Assembly (NCBI RefSeq): GCF_022549785.1
Contig: NZ_JAKZGO010000007.1
Location: 62,001-126,000, forward strand
From: Belliella alkalica
GTDB taxonomy: Bacteria > Bacteroidota > Bacteroidia > Cytophagales > Cyclobacteriaceae
DNA length: 64,000 nt
Reading direction: 5' to 3'
Below are positions 54,201 to 62,508 of this stretch, piece by piece. The translations under genes and the position numbers were made by a program. Positions within the stretch are counted from its first letter, which is position 1; each line of letters begins with the position of its first letter. The notes beneath the pieces were generated by a model. It was not told the origin of the DNA, made no database searches, and was given only the letters and a program-made list of their open reading frames with translations.

Positions 54201-54386
54201 CATAAAAGTCAGATTCTATATTTCATTGAAAATCTGAGTTATATAGACTATATATCAAAGCTTGAATTGAGGATTGACAACAAGCCAATAGAGAACACAG
54301 TAAGGGCAACTTCCCCAAGTAATATTATCGTGAGTGATGAATCTCATTTGGTATCTCTGTCCATTGATAATTGTTCAAAAGTATAA
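51231..54386 (+). CDS. Baseplate protein, gp6/J-like (Afp11-like), 1051 residues
   Basis: The C-terminal part has the baseplate J / Afp11 signature (about 829-870, NNFYRRVSERLRHKNRAITQ then WDYEHLILEAFPDLILVKCLNH) and the following VVVPSTRQF region. The long N-terminal part (about 1-750) has no motif that I know and consists of beta-rich segments, larger than typical Afp11. AlgoCIS has a cage formed by large extensions of its baseplate; this extension may correspond (inference). The Afp12-like gene starts 4 bases after the stop. Confidence 0.88.
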   Translation: MSSSDSNILSILKRNGSSQSSRYRKDLDPDQLELMGFGVEDWILFAYNFAQKLNFYDNNNEIEGNWDKFFQELSLNPSKLIYESNFDLEEIKTQLKSILSQYQVNGELSPHLTLFISFLKVLETSRSKFNQLTKKHLDFYYTEVLKMEKLPPSSDSVYVILELTKKALNQRIEAQTLFNAGKNKEGKPLIYVNPEESSINSIEVKSIKNIFHDKKRKRIKESVLLDIEDGESDTLQNKQSWWPFGHTDSNDVLLQNPTIGFLVSSSILLLNEGQRTIKITFTFGASLNFNFEQFISIFEVYITTEKEWIQIENEQINKINGSNTQLALEIELANNFPSVTPFVSEDLFLNKVNSLPALKFILDTSSPIGYSIFQELTTKKLQNLKIQVIVEGVKNILLENDQTTLNPQKPFYPFTTRPFKGSSFSFSYPEAFSKNCKNLNLKFDWKNTPEGFAKHYETYVLEAKNNVASTTFMGILNLSILNISPIAQKLEKLEIEDSRDLKGLEILKKENIGDDVQRMQLRQSATSSSSTPIVNNDSYFKYKSELLVNGIVLKGLNSIDETIFIEDNGDYNFKYKINNQISKLPNAKIRVNLQQSFLHEIYPKIYAMVLTSESDSKILPNEPYTPLASDLSFGYEAEVVFEQNSIENKIIQIHPFGFSEWEDKLLISSQYNQAGYLYIGLENAKPRDILSLLFQLDEGTENPLSVDMEPIRWATLSNNTWQNLPKESILLNETLNFLRSGIVKIELPSVIDTNNTLFAPGLFWIRAQLLGAHDAVCRCINIHSQAVRLQALDSLQATHLPGKLENGVISKFEKRVSHFKNVSQPYASFGGRGLETDNNFYRRVSERLRHKNRAITQWDYEHLILEAFPDLILVKCLNHTSPTCFNAPGHVTIVVVPSTRQFDTEKIIYPRVSSGKLEEIKMFVSRYISPAIEIHVINPDYEKLSITVNIKILQGLDFNFYQNQLKKDITNFLSPWAFENNILLNFNKEFHKSQILYFIENLSYIDYISKLELRIDNKPIENTVRATSPSNIIVSDESHLVSLSIDNCSKV

Positions 54387-54390
54387 AAGT

Positions 54391-57036
54391 ATGGCTATTC
54401 CAGATCTCAAAATATCAAAAAATATACAGACGCAAGATGATCTAGACTTTGATTTCCTTAGGAAAAAGGGAATAGAATATATCGAGCAGTTTGGCCGAAA
54501 ACTTTGGACGGATTACAATACCCATGATCCTGGCATTACTACGCTTGAGATATTGTGCTACGCCATTACTGATTTGGGACTAAGGATTAGCATGCCTATT
54601 CAAGATTTGCTGAATTTTGATAAAGGTGGAGATCAATTTTTTGAAGCACATAAGATCATGAGCAATCATGCATTGACTGCACTCGATTACAGAAAACTTT
54701 TCTTGGATATTGACCCTCTCAAAATCAATAATTGCTTTTTGAGGCCTTTTTCAAAAAAACTATTTATCAACTGTCGGGATGCAAAAGTCAGTCTCTTGGC
54801 AAAAGCTTTTGAAGATGTACCTAGAGAATTACGCAGAGATACTCAGATCAAGGGATTGCATACACTTTGGGTGGATTTTGCCGATGATGTGATCAATCCA
54901 AAGCCATTGATTGAACAAATTAGAAAGACTTATCACGCCAATAGAAATCTCTGTGAGGACCTTGTTGAGATCAAAACAGTGGACAAACAAGAAATAAGGG
55001 TTTGTGCTGATATTGAAATCAGCCCTCAAGCAGATGAAAATCTTATCAATGCACAAATACTTTTGGCAATTGAAAACTATTTTTCACCAAAGGTAAGATT
55101 CAATTCTTTGGCAGAAATGACAGCTAAAGGATATGCAACAGAGGCGATTTTTGAGGGACCTCTTCTGAAACATGGGTTCATTATCGATGAAGAGCTTGAA
55201 AAAAATGAATTGAGATCAGAGGTTCGATTGAGTGATTTGATGAATCTCATCCTCAAAGTAGAAGGTGTAATTTTGATCCATGATATGAGCATTAGTTTTT
55301 GCAACGAAAAACAAGAGCAAGATGATCTTTGGAACCTTTGCATCAAAGCCAACCACAAGCCGGTTTTGTGTAAAGGCAAAAGTGTTTTTTCCTTCAAAAA
55401 GCAAGGTCTTCCAATTAATTTGGATTCTCAAAAAATCCAAAATTACAGGAAGATTTTGATGCAAAGTATAGCCAATAATCTAGAAAAAACTGCAGCTAAC
55501 AATACCCTTTCTTTTCCCAAAGGGAATAATTTCAAAATTGGGAATTATCAAAGTATCACTCATAATTTCCCTGAAAATTATGGAATCGGCAATCATGGAC
55601 TTTCGAAGAATCAACCCCGTATCAGGCACGCCCAAGCAAAACAATTGAAGACGTATTTACTTTTTTTCGATCAAATTTTGGCAAGTTATTTCAAACATCT
55701 TGAAAATGTAAAAGATCAGCTTTCAATTTCAGGAAGACTATCCAATAGCTATTTTTCCCAAACAGTTTCTGATATCAAAGGAATAGAGGATTTGATTATA
55801 GATTTCAAAAAATTTGATCCAAAAGATTTACTCCAAAATTTTGATGATCAAGAAATAAGAAATTCCAAGATCAAGGATCATTTGATTGCTAGATTTTCAG
55901 AAAACTTCGGAAACTATGCTTTTCTTATGAAAAGTATATATGGCGATGCATCAGAGGAAATTGTTCATGACAACAAACAGGCATTTTTGGAAAATTACGA
56001 CCATATAAGCAGTCGCAGAGCATCAGCTTTCAACTATTACAAGCAAACAGATCAGACATTATGGAACAGCTCGAATGTGTCTGGCTTGGAAAATAGAATT
56101 GCTGGCCTTTTGGGAATCAAAATGGCTGAAGGGAACTCTTACAAAAGGGAAACCATCACTGAAAAATTTGTAGAAATCTATAAAGTCAATGCCAGTGAAT
56201 ACCGATGGAGAATAAAAAACAGTGAAAACCAGATCATTCTTACTGCCACAGAAAATTACAACACTTATCGGGCAGCTGAAAGAGAAATGTATCAGAGTGT
56301 TTACAAAGCCATAAACACAGACAAAATAGCAATCTCAAATATCAAAAACACGAATTTCAAAAGAAAAACAGTCAATGTAATCGAAATTGTAAAATCAGAT
56401 TCTGGTAAGTATTCTTTCAATATCATCAACCCAAACATTAAATCTTTCAGTGATCCAAAAAGAATAATTGCCCGTCAGTACAGGTTTTTCAATTCTATTG
56501 ATAAAGTGAGGGATGCAGTGTTGGATACAATAGAATTTTTTGTGAAAGAATTTTCAGATGAAGGAATTCACTTAATCGAACATGTGCTAATGCTTCCTGA
56601 GGGTAAAAATCATAAAGATGAAAACTATTATCTTCCTATTTGTGCTGATGATTGCGATCAAGGATGTAATGCCGACCCTTATACATTTAGACTTAGTATT
56701 GTTCTTCCAGGTTATACCCAAAGATTTTCAGACATCAATTTTAGGAGATTTGCAGAAGACCTGATTCGCAAAGAAATTCCAGCCCATATTTTGGCAAAAA
56801 TATGCTGGGTAGGTCATAGAAAAAACACTGTTGAAGATAGCAATAACGATTTGCTTCAGTTTGAAGAAAATCTCAGGAAATACCTGATAGAAAAAACCAA
56901 TGGCAAACAAGACACCTTGCCTCTACTCATCAAAGCTATAAATAACCTGAATAATTTCTACCTCCCTGGTCAATTGCATGATTGCGATTCTAATGAGATT
57001 GAAGGAAAAATTATTCTTGGTAGAACCAATATTTAA
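54391..57036 (+). CDS. Baseplate protein 2 (Afp12-like)
   Basis: From ATG 54391 the protein has 881 residues. The opening (about 40-70, WTDYNTHDPGITTLEILCYA then ITDLGLRISMPIQDLL) and the terminal part (about 750-800, DPYTFRLSIVLPGYTQRF then FRRFAEDLIRKEIPAHILAKICW) are those of the Afp12 family, which forms baseplate wedges with Afp11. The start upstream at 54334 lies inside the preceding gene and is rejected. The central region (about 330-700) is helical and Lys/Asn-rich, with cysteine pairs close to the end (CADDCDQGC). Confidence 0.88.
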   Translation: MAIPDLKISKNIQTQDDLDFDFLRKKGIEYIEQFGRKLWTDYNTHDPGITTLEILCYAITDLGLRISMPIQDLLNFDKGGDQFFEAHKIMSNHALTALDYRKLFLDIDPLKINNCFLRPFSKKLFINCRDAKVSLLAKAFEDVPRELRRDTQIKGLHTLWVDFADDVINPKPLIEQIRKTYHANRNLCEDLVEIKTVDKQEIRVCADIEISPQADENLINAQILLAIENYFSPKVRFNSLAEMTAKGYATEAIFEGPLLKHGFIIDEELEKNELRSEVRLSDLMNLILKVEGVILIHDMSISFCNEKQEQDDLWNLCIKANHKPVLCKGKSVFSFKKQGLPINLDSQKIQNYRKILMQSIANNLEKTAANNTLSFPKGNNFKIGNYQSITHNFPENYGIGNHGLSKNQPRIRHAQAKQLKTYLLFFDQILASYFKHLENVKDQLSISGRLSNSYFSQTVSDIKGIEDLIIDFKKFDPKDLLQNFDDQEIRNSKIKDHLIARFSENFGNYAFLMKSIYGDASEEIVHDNKQAFLENYDHISSRRASAFNYYKQTDQTLWNSSNVSGLENRIAGLLGIKMAEGNSYKRETITEKFVEIYKVNASEYRWRIKNSENQIILTATENYNTYRAAEREMYQSVYKAINTDKIAISNIKNTNFKRKTVNVIEIVKSDSGKYSFNIINPNIKSFSDPKRIIARQYRFFNSIDKVRDAVLDTIEFFVKEFSDEGIHLIEHVLMLPEGKNHKDENYYLPICADDCDQGCNADPYTFRLSIVLPGYTQRFSDINFRRFAEDLIRKEIPAHILAKICWVGHRKNTVEDSNNDLLQFEENLRKYLIEKTNGKQDTLPLLIKAINNLNNFYLPGQLHDCDSNEIEGKIILGRTNI

Positions 57037-57054
57037 AATTTTAACCATCAAGTC

Positions 57055-60000
57055 ATGAAACTTCAAAACATCACTTCAGACTATAAATCTTTTGCAGATA
57101 ATCAGCTTCTGACAGCAGCACAGCTCAATCTGCTCGTACAATATCTGGACAATCAAGACAGGTTATCTAGACTTGCCCTTACGGGTGCTGGTATTGTCTG
57201 TGGTATGGAAGTTTCCCTTTCAGACGATGTTTTGACCATAAGTCAAGGAACTGCTTTGACTACAGATGGGGATCTGATCAAGCTTAGAAATAAAAATTCA
57301 AATTCAAAAAAATCACCTATAGCTATTCAGGGAATTGATTTTGTAGCCTATTTACCTTTCAGTAATCACAAGGTTCAGTATGAACCATTTTTGGAATCAA
57401 AGGAATCATACATCCCAATTTTGGAATTGCTCACAGAAGAAGAAGCCAAGAGTTTTCCATCTTCAAAAAACATTTCAGATATCAAAATCAATGATTATGT
57501 AGTGGTTCTGTACCTGGAAAATTATACAAAACCTTATGATGTCTGCAACGAATCTGATTGCGATAGTCAAGGAATTCCTGAGATTTCCAGACTTCGCTAT
57601 TTTTTGATTGACAAAGAAAATGTAGGAAAAGTAGTCTTAAAAAATGACACAATTTTCAATCAATTTGGAAAAATCAAAGACCTCACAGGAAAAAATGTAA
57701 AGATAGAAAGAGTGATTGCCTCTACTCTTATTCAAAAAGAGTCCATTTACTTGGAGAAATATAATGATGTAGCAAAAGAAGCAACCATTAGATTCAATCA
57801 AGCTTGTAAAGATTTATTCGAAATTTTGGGTAAAAGCTTCGGTTTTGAATTGCCTTTATCATTGAAAGCCAGAAATATTTTTGTTCCAAAACCATTCCCA
57901 AATGCTCAATACAACTATGATTTTTTACTTGACTTAATGGCTACTTATGATGAAATCAAAGACTTGACACTTAAAATAGATTCTATATGCAACCATGAAA
58001 TTAACTCGTTTCCAAAACATATTCTTTTGGGAACCATTGAGGATGATTCAATCAGACATGGTTTTTACAAATCTTCGGCTTTGGCAAATGATCAAAATGT
58101 GAAAGGAAAAATCAACATGCTTCTTAATCGATTAGATGCCATGGTGACGAATTTTAATGGTGGTAGAAATATCGAAATCCAAATCAGACCTTCTAAACTA
58201 TGCGCTAATCTTAGTGAAAAAGCCATACCAAGATATTATCTCGAAAATTCACCATTGAGAAAAAACTGGAAATTTGGATCAACTGAAAGAGATCAGCAAG
58301 AAATCAACAGTGAAAAAGACTTGGGCTTTGACCTTTCCTGCAAAGATTTCTTTAGAATTGAAGGAGCTTTCGATTTAAACTGGGCTACAGCATTGGATGC
58401 TATCCTTAAGAAAAAGGTAGAATATGGATTGAATTTCGATGTGGTCTGCCTCAATTCTGAAATGGAAATGAAGGATTTGGATTTAAATGATTTCCCGGTT
58501 TTGTTTAAAGATCTTCAGACGAATCTATCTGCATGGCGAGCACAACAGATTTGCTTACTTCAAACAGCGACTACATTTTTGACAGGCTTCAGTACAAAAG
58601 CGGATGGTGGCCACAATCATGTAAAGGACTATTTTATAAGAGAAACTTTTGTGAGTGCTGTGTACGAAAATCCAGTTGGTTCATTTAGGGATATTTATGG
58701 GATGACTTCCAGTACTGAAAAGGCAAAAACAACTGAGGTTAAATCTGAATTACCGAAAGAAGAGTCAAGAAAAAAGAGTACATCAAACGCTGATTTATAC
58801 AATGTAGTCAACATTGCAGGTACTAGAAAACTTGATGTAGTCGAAGAAGCTCACTATTACAAACAACCTACTTCTTATTTCCCAATTACAAAAGGTGCAG
58901 AAGATATTGGAAAGGGTTTCGAGTCTTTCAATGAGGTAAAAGGAAATTATTCATTCCATGATTTAGTCGCCATTTATGAAGGTCAACTAGTAAGTGTAAT
59001 ACCAGATTTGAAAAATTGGGCTGAGGTAGATAAGGAAATGAGAGTCACCTTCCCTACCAAGCTAATGGCAGCTATTCAAACGTTGAATAAGGAATTTCCA
59101 ACAAACATAAATTTCATCAACGAAGCAAAACTTGGGTCTTTTGAAGCTGCTTTGGATAACCTATGCAAACTGACTAATGAAGCATTTAATTTCATTTCAG
59201 AAACTATCAATGACGCAGGAAATGATTATGTCAAAAAGGATTTTGAAGACCATTACTTGGCTATATTGAATAGGTTGAAAGAAAATTGCTGCGCTGGTGA
59301 TTTTTTGAAAGTGATATTCCAAGAAACAATTGATAGAAAAAAGAGGATTTTAGAAGATACCAGATTTTCAAATTTTGTAGCAAAGCATCCAGGTTTGGAA
59401 CACATGGCCGGTGTGCCGAATGCAGGTACTTTTGTTTTGCTTTACAATGCCAAAACCAATAGGGTTATTGCAGACTTTGCCCTCCCCTATATTTGCTGCT
59501 CCAAAAATGCTCCTATTGCATTTATGGTCACGCCACCTATCGAAGATAAAGAAGATGTTCAGTTTGATATAGAACCTACGATCTGTAAGCGAGATAAGGA
59601 AACAGTCAAGGTTCCATTTGAAATCATTCCGCAAGATGCTGAAATTAACCTAGCGACCCCTTTCAAAGGACTTTCCATCAAAAATAACATACTTTCCATT
59701 GATCAGAATTTCAAAGATTTTGAAATTCCAATACAGTTTGTTTCAGCTGGTAAATTACTCGAAAAATCAATCAAAGTAATTCAAAAAGGCTTACTTGAAC
59801 TCAGCTATGAGTTTGACAAAGAAAGAGAAGCTTTTATTGTCAAATCGAATTTACCCTATGCCAATTATCAATGGTACATAAATGAAAAGGAATTTAAAGG
59901 AGAGAGTTCTGAATATTTGATAATCGACAAAGAATTCAAGAAGGAAATCAAAGTCTCTTTAATGGTCGAGACACCTTGCGGAAAAGAAGAGTCACAAATA

Positions 60001-61041
60001 TCTATCAATCCGCCAATTGAAGATGAGGAAGCAATTAGCTTTAGTATAGAACCTCAGCATTGTAAAGACCCAAAAAATCAAGACTCGATACCATTTTCGC
60101 TAGTTCCAAATAGGACTAAAATTTCATTGGAATCAGATTATTCTGGTCTCAGTATAAATGGCAATAATCTAATTATCACAGCAGAATTTGATGCTTACGA
60201 TAAGCCCATTTATTTCATCCTCAATGGTCAAAAATCAAAGCAAAGCATCACCATAATTGAGCAGAAAGAATTAGTCTTAAGTCACCAATACATAGCTGAA
60301 AGTAATCTTCATGTAATTACTTCAAATATCTCAGTGGAGGAATTTCACTGGACTTTTAACAAAAAGAAAATCACTTCAGAGACATCAGAAAAAATAGAAT
60401 TGACTGATTTCAATGCAGGAAAAAATTCTGTAAGCTTATCTATCCAAACGGAATGTGGCTTGCTGACTACTGATATTGAATTTGATCACAAAGGTAAAGA
60501 AGAAAGTGATTGCTCTTCGAAAGCTTTGGAGCGACTTTCAACTTTAAAAGTAAATCTTGCAAGACTTATTGGTAGATCTGAACTAAGAGTTTCAATTGAA
60601 AAAGATCTTAGCGCACTAAGTGAGTTTGTTCAAGACTTTGAAAAAAATACCAAGAGCTATATTTCTGGAAACAACTTAGGGAATTTTAGTGGTATTCATA
60701 ATTCATTTGAAAACCTCAATAGCAAGGTATTCGATGAGCGATTCTTTAATCACCGAGAAGTAATCATAGAAGTTTATAAAATCAGTCTGGAAATGGTTTA
60801 TGCCATGATGACGTGCATTGATGGGAAAGTTTTGGAAGAGATGTCGGGAGCCTTTAATATGCTTTTCAATACCATTGAAAACCATCTCAAAAACCCTGAA
60901 TACACTAAGATGTTGCTTGCATTGCGAAATCTTATTGAAGAGTTAATTGAATTCAGAATAAAAAATGGAGCAAATGACAATGAAGATATTTTGATCATTC
61001 ATTTAAGTAGGCTACTTTCAATTCTAAAAGAACTGGGATGA
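57055..61041 (+). CDS. Unrecognised 1328-residue eCIS protein with duplicated Ig/PKD-like domains
   Basis: The N-terminus (about 1-90, DNQLLTAAQLNLLVQYLDNQ ... GAGIVCGMEV) resembles, by recall, the start of a protein commonly found after Afp12 genes in Bacteroidota clusters; I know no function. A middle region (about 90-800) is mostly helical. Two repeat units follow at about 827-985 and 986-1144; each begins PPIED-E, contains a Cys near EP-C, ends with a PKD/Ig-like part (YANYQWYINEKEF / VEEFHWTFNKKKI) and a closing ETPCG / QTECG. The last 180 residues are helical. No tail-fibre gene was found elsewhere in the visible cluster, so this protein could be a surface or fibre component; that is inference. 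Its stop overlaps the next start by 4 bases. Confidence 0.85.
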   Translation: MKLQNITSDYKSFADNQLLTAAQLNLLVQYLDNQDRLSRLALTGAGIVCGMEVSLSDDVLTISQGTALTTDGDLIKLRNKNSNSKKSPIAIQGIDFVAYLPFSNHKVQYEPFLESKESYIPILELLTEEEAKSFPSSKNISDIKINDYVVVLYLENYTKPYDVCNESDCDSQGIPEISRLRYFLIDKENVGKVVLKNDTIFNQFGKIKDLTGKNVKIERVIASTLIQKESIYLEKYNDVAKEATIRFNQACKDLFEILGKSFGFELPLSLKARNIFVPKPFPNAQYNYDFLLDLMATYDEIKDLTLKIDSICNHEINSFPKHILLGTIEDDSIRHGFYKSSALANDQNVKGKINMLLNRLDAMVTNFNGGRNIEIQIRPSKLCANLSEKAIPRYYLENSPLRKNWKFGSTERDQQEINSEKDLGFDLSCKDFFRIEGAFDLNWATALDAILKKKVEYGLNFDVVCLNSEMEMKDLDLNDFPVLFKDLQTNLSAWRAQQICLLQTATTFLTGFSTKADGGHNHVKDYFIRETFVSAVYENPVGSFRDIYGMTSSTEKAKTTEVKSELPKEESRKKSTSNADLYNVVNIAGTRKLDVVEEAHYYKQPTSYFPITKGAEDIGKGFESFNEVKGNYSFHDLVAIYEGQLVSVIPDLKNWAEVDKEMRVTFPTKLMAAIQTLNKEFPTNINFINEAKLGSFEAALDNLCKLTNEAFNFISETINDAGNDYVKKDFEDHYLAILNRLKENCCAGDFLKVIFQETIDRKKRILEDTRFSNFVAKHPGLEHMAGVPNAGTFVLLYNAKTNRVIADFALPYICCSKNAPIAFMVTPPIEDKEDVQFDIEPTICKRDKETVKVPFEIIPQDAEINLATPFKGLSIKNNILSIDQNFKDFEIPIQFVSAGKLLEKSIKVIQKGLLELSYEFDKEREAFIVKSNLPYANYQWYINEKEFKGESSEYLIIDKEFKKEIKVSLMVETPCGKEESQISINPPIEDEEAISFSIEPQHCKDPKNQDSIPFSLVPNRTKISLESDYSGLSINGNNLIITAEFDAYDKPIYFILNGQKSKQSITIIEQKELVLSHQYIAESNLHVITSNISVEEFHWTFNKKKITSETSEKIELTDFNAGKNSVSLSIQTECGLLTTDIEFDHKGKEESDCSSKALERLSTLKVNLARLIGRSELRVSIEKDLSALSEFVQDFEKNTKSYISGNNLGNFSGIHNSFENLNSKVFDERFFNHREVIIEVYKISLEMVYAMMTCIDGKVLEEMSGAFNMLFNTIENHLKNPEYTKMLLALRNLIEELIEFRIKNGANDNEDILIIHLSRLLSILKELG

Positions 61042-62501
61042 AAGAAGAGCTGATCATTGTAGAAAAATTGGCAATTGACGTACAGATACAGTCCAAACTA
61101 ACTTCAAAACAAATCATGAAGGATACTGAACTGTTTGTATATAAACATGTCCTACCCCTTCTAGAAAAAATCCTACTCAATTATAAGTTTAAGGGTAATC
61201 TAAGGATAAATGCAGCTGAACTTGAGATTGATCTCAAAAGTCTAATCACAAATAAATCTATTTTTGGGTTTAATGAAGCACAGCTAGAAACAGAAATGAA
61301 GAGAAAGTTAGATCAACTAATTCTTTCTAAAATTGATTCAAAAAGACCAATAGCTGAAACTTCAAAAGGCATTATTGAAATATTGATATACTTTCTGTCA
61401 AATGGCTCCCTACCATGGTTTGCGCCAAGAAATTATAATTTGGATACGGAATTAAGGCAGTTTTTGAAAACTAAGAATCTAAAAACCTCCCAAAAGAAGT
61501 TGATTTCCCAATTAAAAATCACCTTCCAAAAGAATCCTAAAACCTTTCTAAGATTCATCAAACAGATTGAAAATGAATTGATATTTCAAATTTTGACTTT
61601 TGGTCAAAAAACAACATTTTCTCCATTAGAAAGCAAAACAATCATAAAGCAAGCTCAATCAAAAAATAGAGTTTTGGTTTGGGCATTGGTATTTTATAAA
61701 TCATGGTTTTTTCCTTCCAAATCAACAGCAATCTTAAACGAGATCATTCCAGATTTAAGAAGACTTGAGTACAAGGAATTCATAAAATTGACTAGGTCAC
61801 TATCTTTTGTAGGCAATAATACATCAGACAACTCTGTCAATCCAATTTCATCTTTACTAAAGTTAACTGACTTTGTAATTTTTCAGCAGCTTTTCAACCC
61901 GAGGTTACGAGAAAAAGAGTTTTTTGAATTTCTAAAAAGTGAAAACAAAAGTATGGTCAAAGAAAAACCAAAAGAAAAAGTTGAGGAGAAAAAAGCAGCT
62001 GAAAAACAAGCAACAATTTATATTGATAATGCAGGATTGATTATCATCCATCCTTTTCTCCTTAATTTCTATAAAAAAATCGGTGTTTTAGATAAAAAAA
62101 ATAGCATTCCAAAAGAAAGTTATGACCTCGCAATTCATTCGTTGCATTATCTCTCAACTGGAAAATCCTATGCATATGAGCATAGTTTGGTATTTGAAAA
62201 ATTCCTATGTGGAGTACCTATAGAATTTTCGGTTGATAGGTTCTTTGAATTAGAAACAAATATAAAGGAAGAAGCAAATAGTCTTTTGATGGCTGCAATA
62301 GGTCATTGGGGGAAATTAAAAAACACATCACCTGAGGGTTTGAGAGAGTTATTTTTCACAAGAGAAGGAAAACTTGAATTAGAAAGTAAAAGATTAACAA
62401 TCAAGAGAATGTCTCAGGATATTCTTCTTGAATCATTGCCATGGAATCTTTCAATCGTAAAGTTTCCTTGGTTGAAGAATAGCCTATTTGTTCATTGGTA
62501 A
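61038..62501 (+). CDS. Contractile injection system tape-measure family protein (CIS_TMP)
   Basis: The 487-residue protein matches the CIS_TMP family: N-terminal IIVEKLAIDVQIQSKL, then a region with a K/E-rich linker (about 310-325, KEKPKEKVEEKKAAEKQ), YIDNAGLIIIHPFLLNFYKK (about 330-350), AIHSLHYLSTGK, FLCGVPIEF and the C-terminal NTSPEGLRELFFTREGKLEL ... SLPWNLSIVKFPWLK. It is thought to set sheath length or to assist cargo loading, but its large non-repetitive form makes the ruler role uncertain. It begins inside the last codon of the 1328-residue protein gene (ATGA). Confidence 0.88.
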   Translation: MKEELIIVEKLAIDVQIQSKLTSKQIMKDTELFVYKHVLPLLEKILLNYKFKGNLRINAAELEIDLKSLITNKSIFGFNEAQLETEMKRKLDQLILSKIDSKRPIAETSKGIIEILIYFLSNGSLPWFAPRNYNLDTELRQFLKTKNLKTSQKKLISQLKITFQKNPKTFLRFIKQIENELIFQILTFGQKTTFSPLESKTIIKQAQSKNRVLVWALVFYKSWFFPSKSTAILNEIIPDLRRLEYKEFIKLTRSLSFVGNNTSDNSVNPISSLLKLTDFVIFQQLFNPRLREKEFFEFLKSENKSMVKEKPKEKVEEKKAAEKQATIYIDNAGLIIIHPFLLNFYKKIGVLDKKNSIPKESYDLAIHSLHYLSTGKSYAYEHSLVFEKFLCGVPIEFSVDRFFELETNIKEEANSLLMAAIGHWGKLKNTSPEGLRELFFTREGKLELESKRLTIKRMSQDILLESLPWNLSIVKFPWLKNSLFVHW

Positions 62502-62508
62502 ATAAAAA

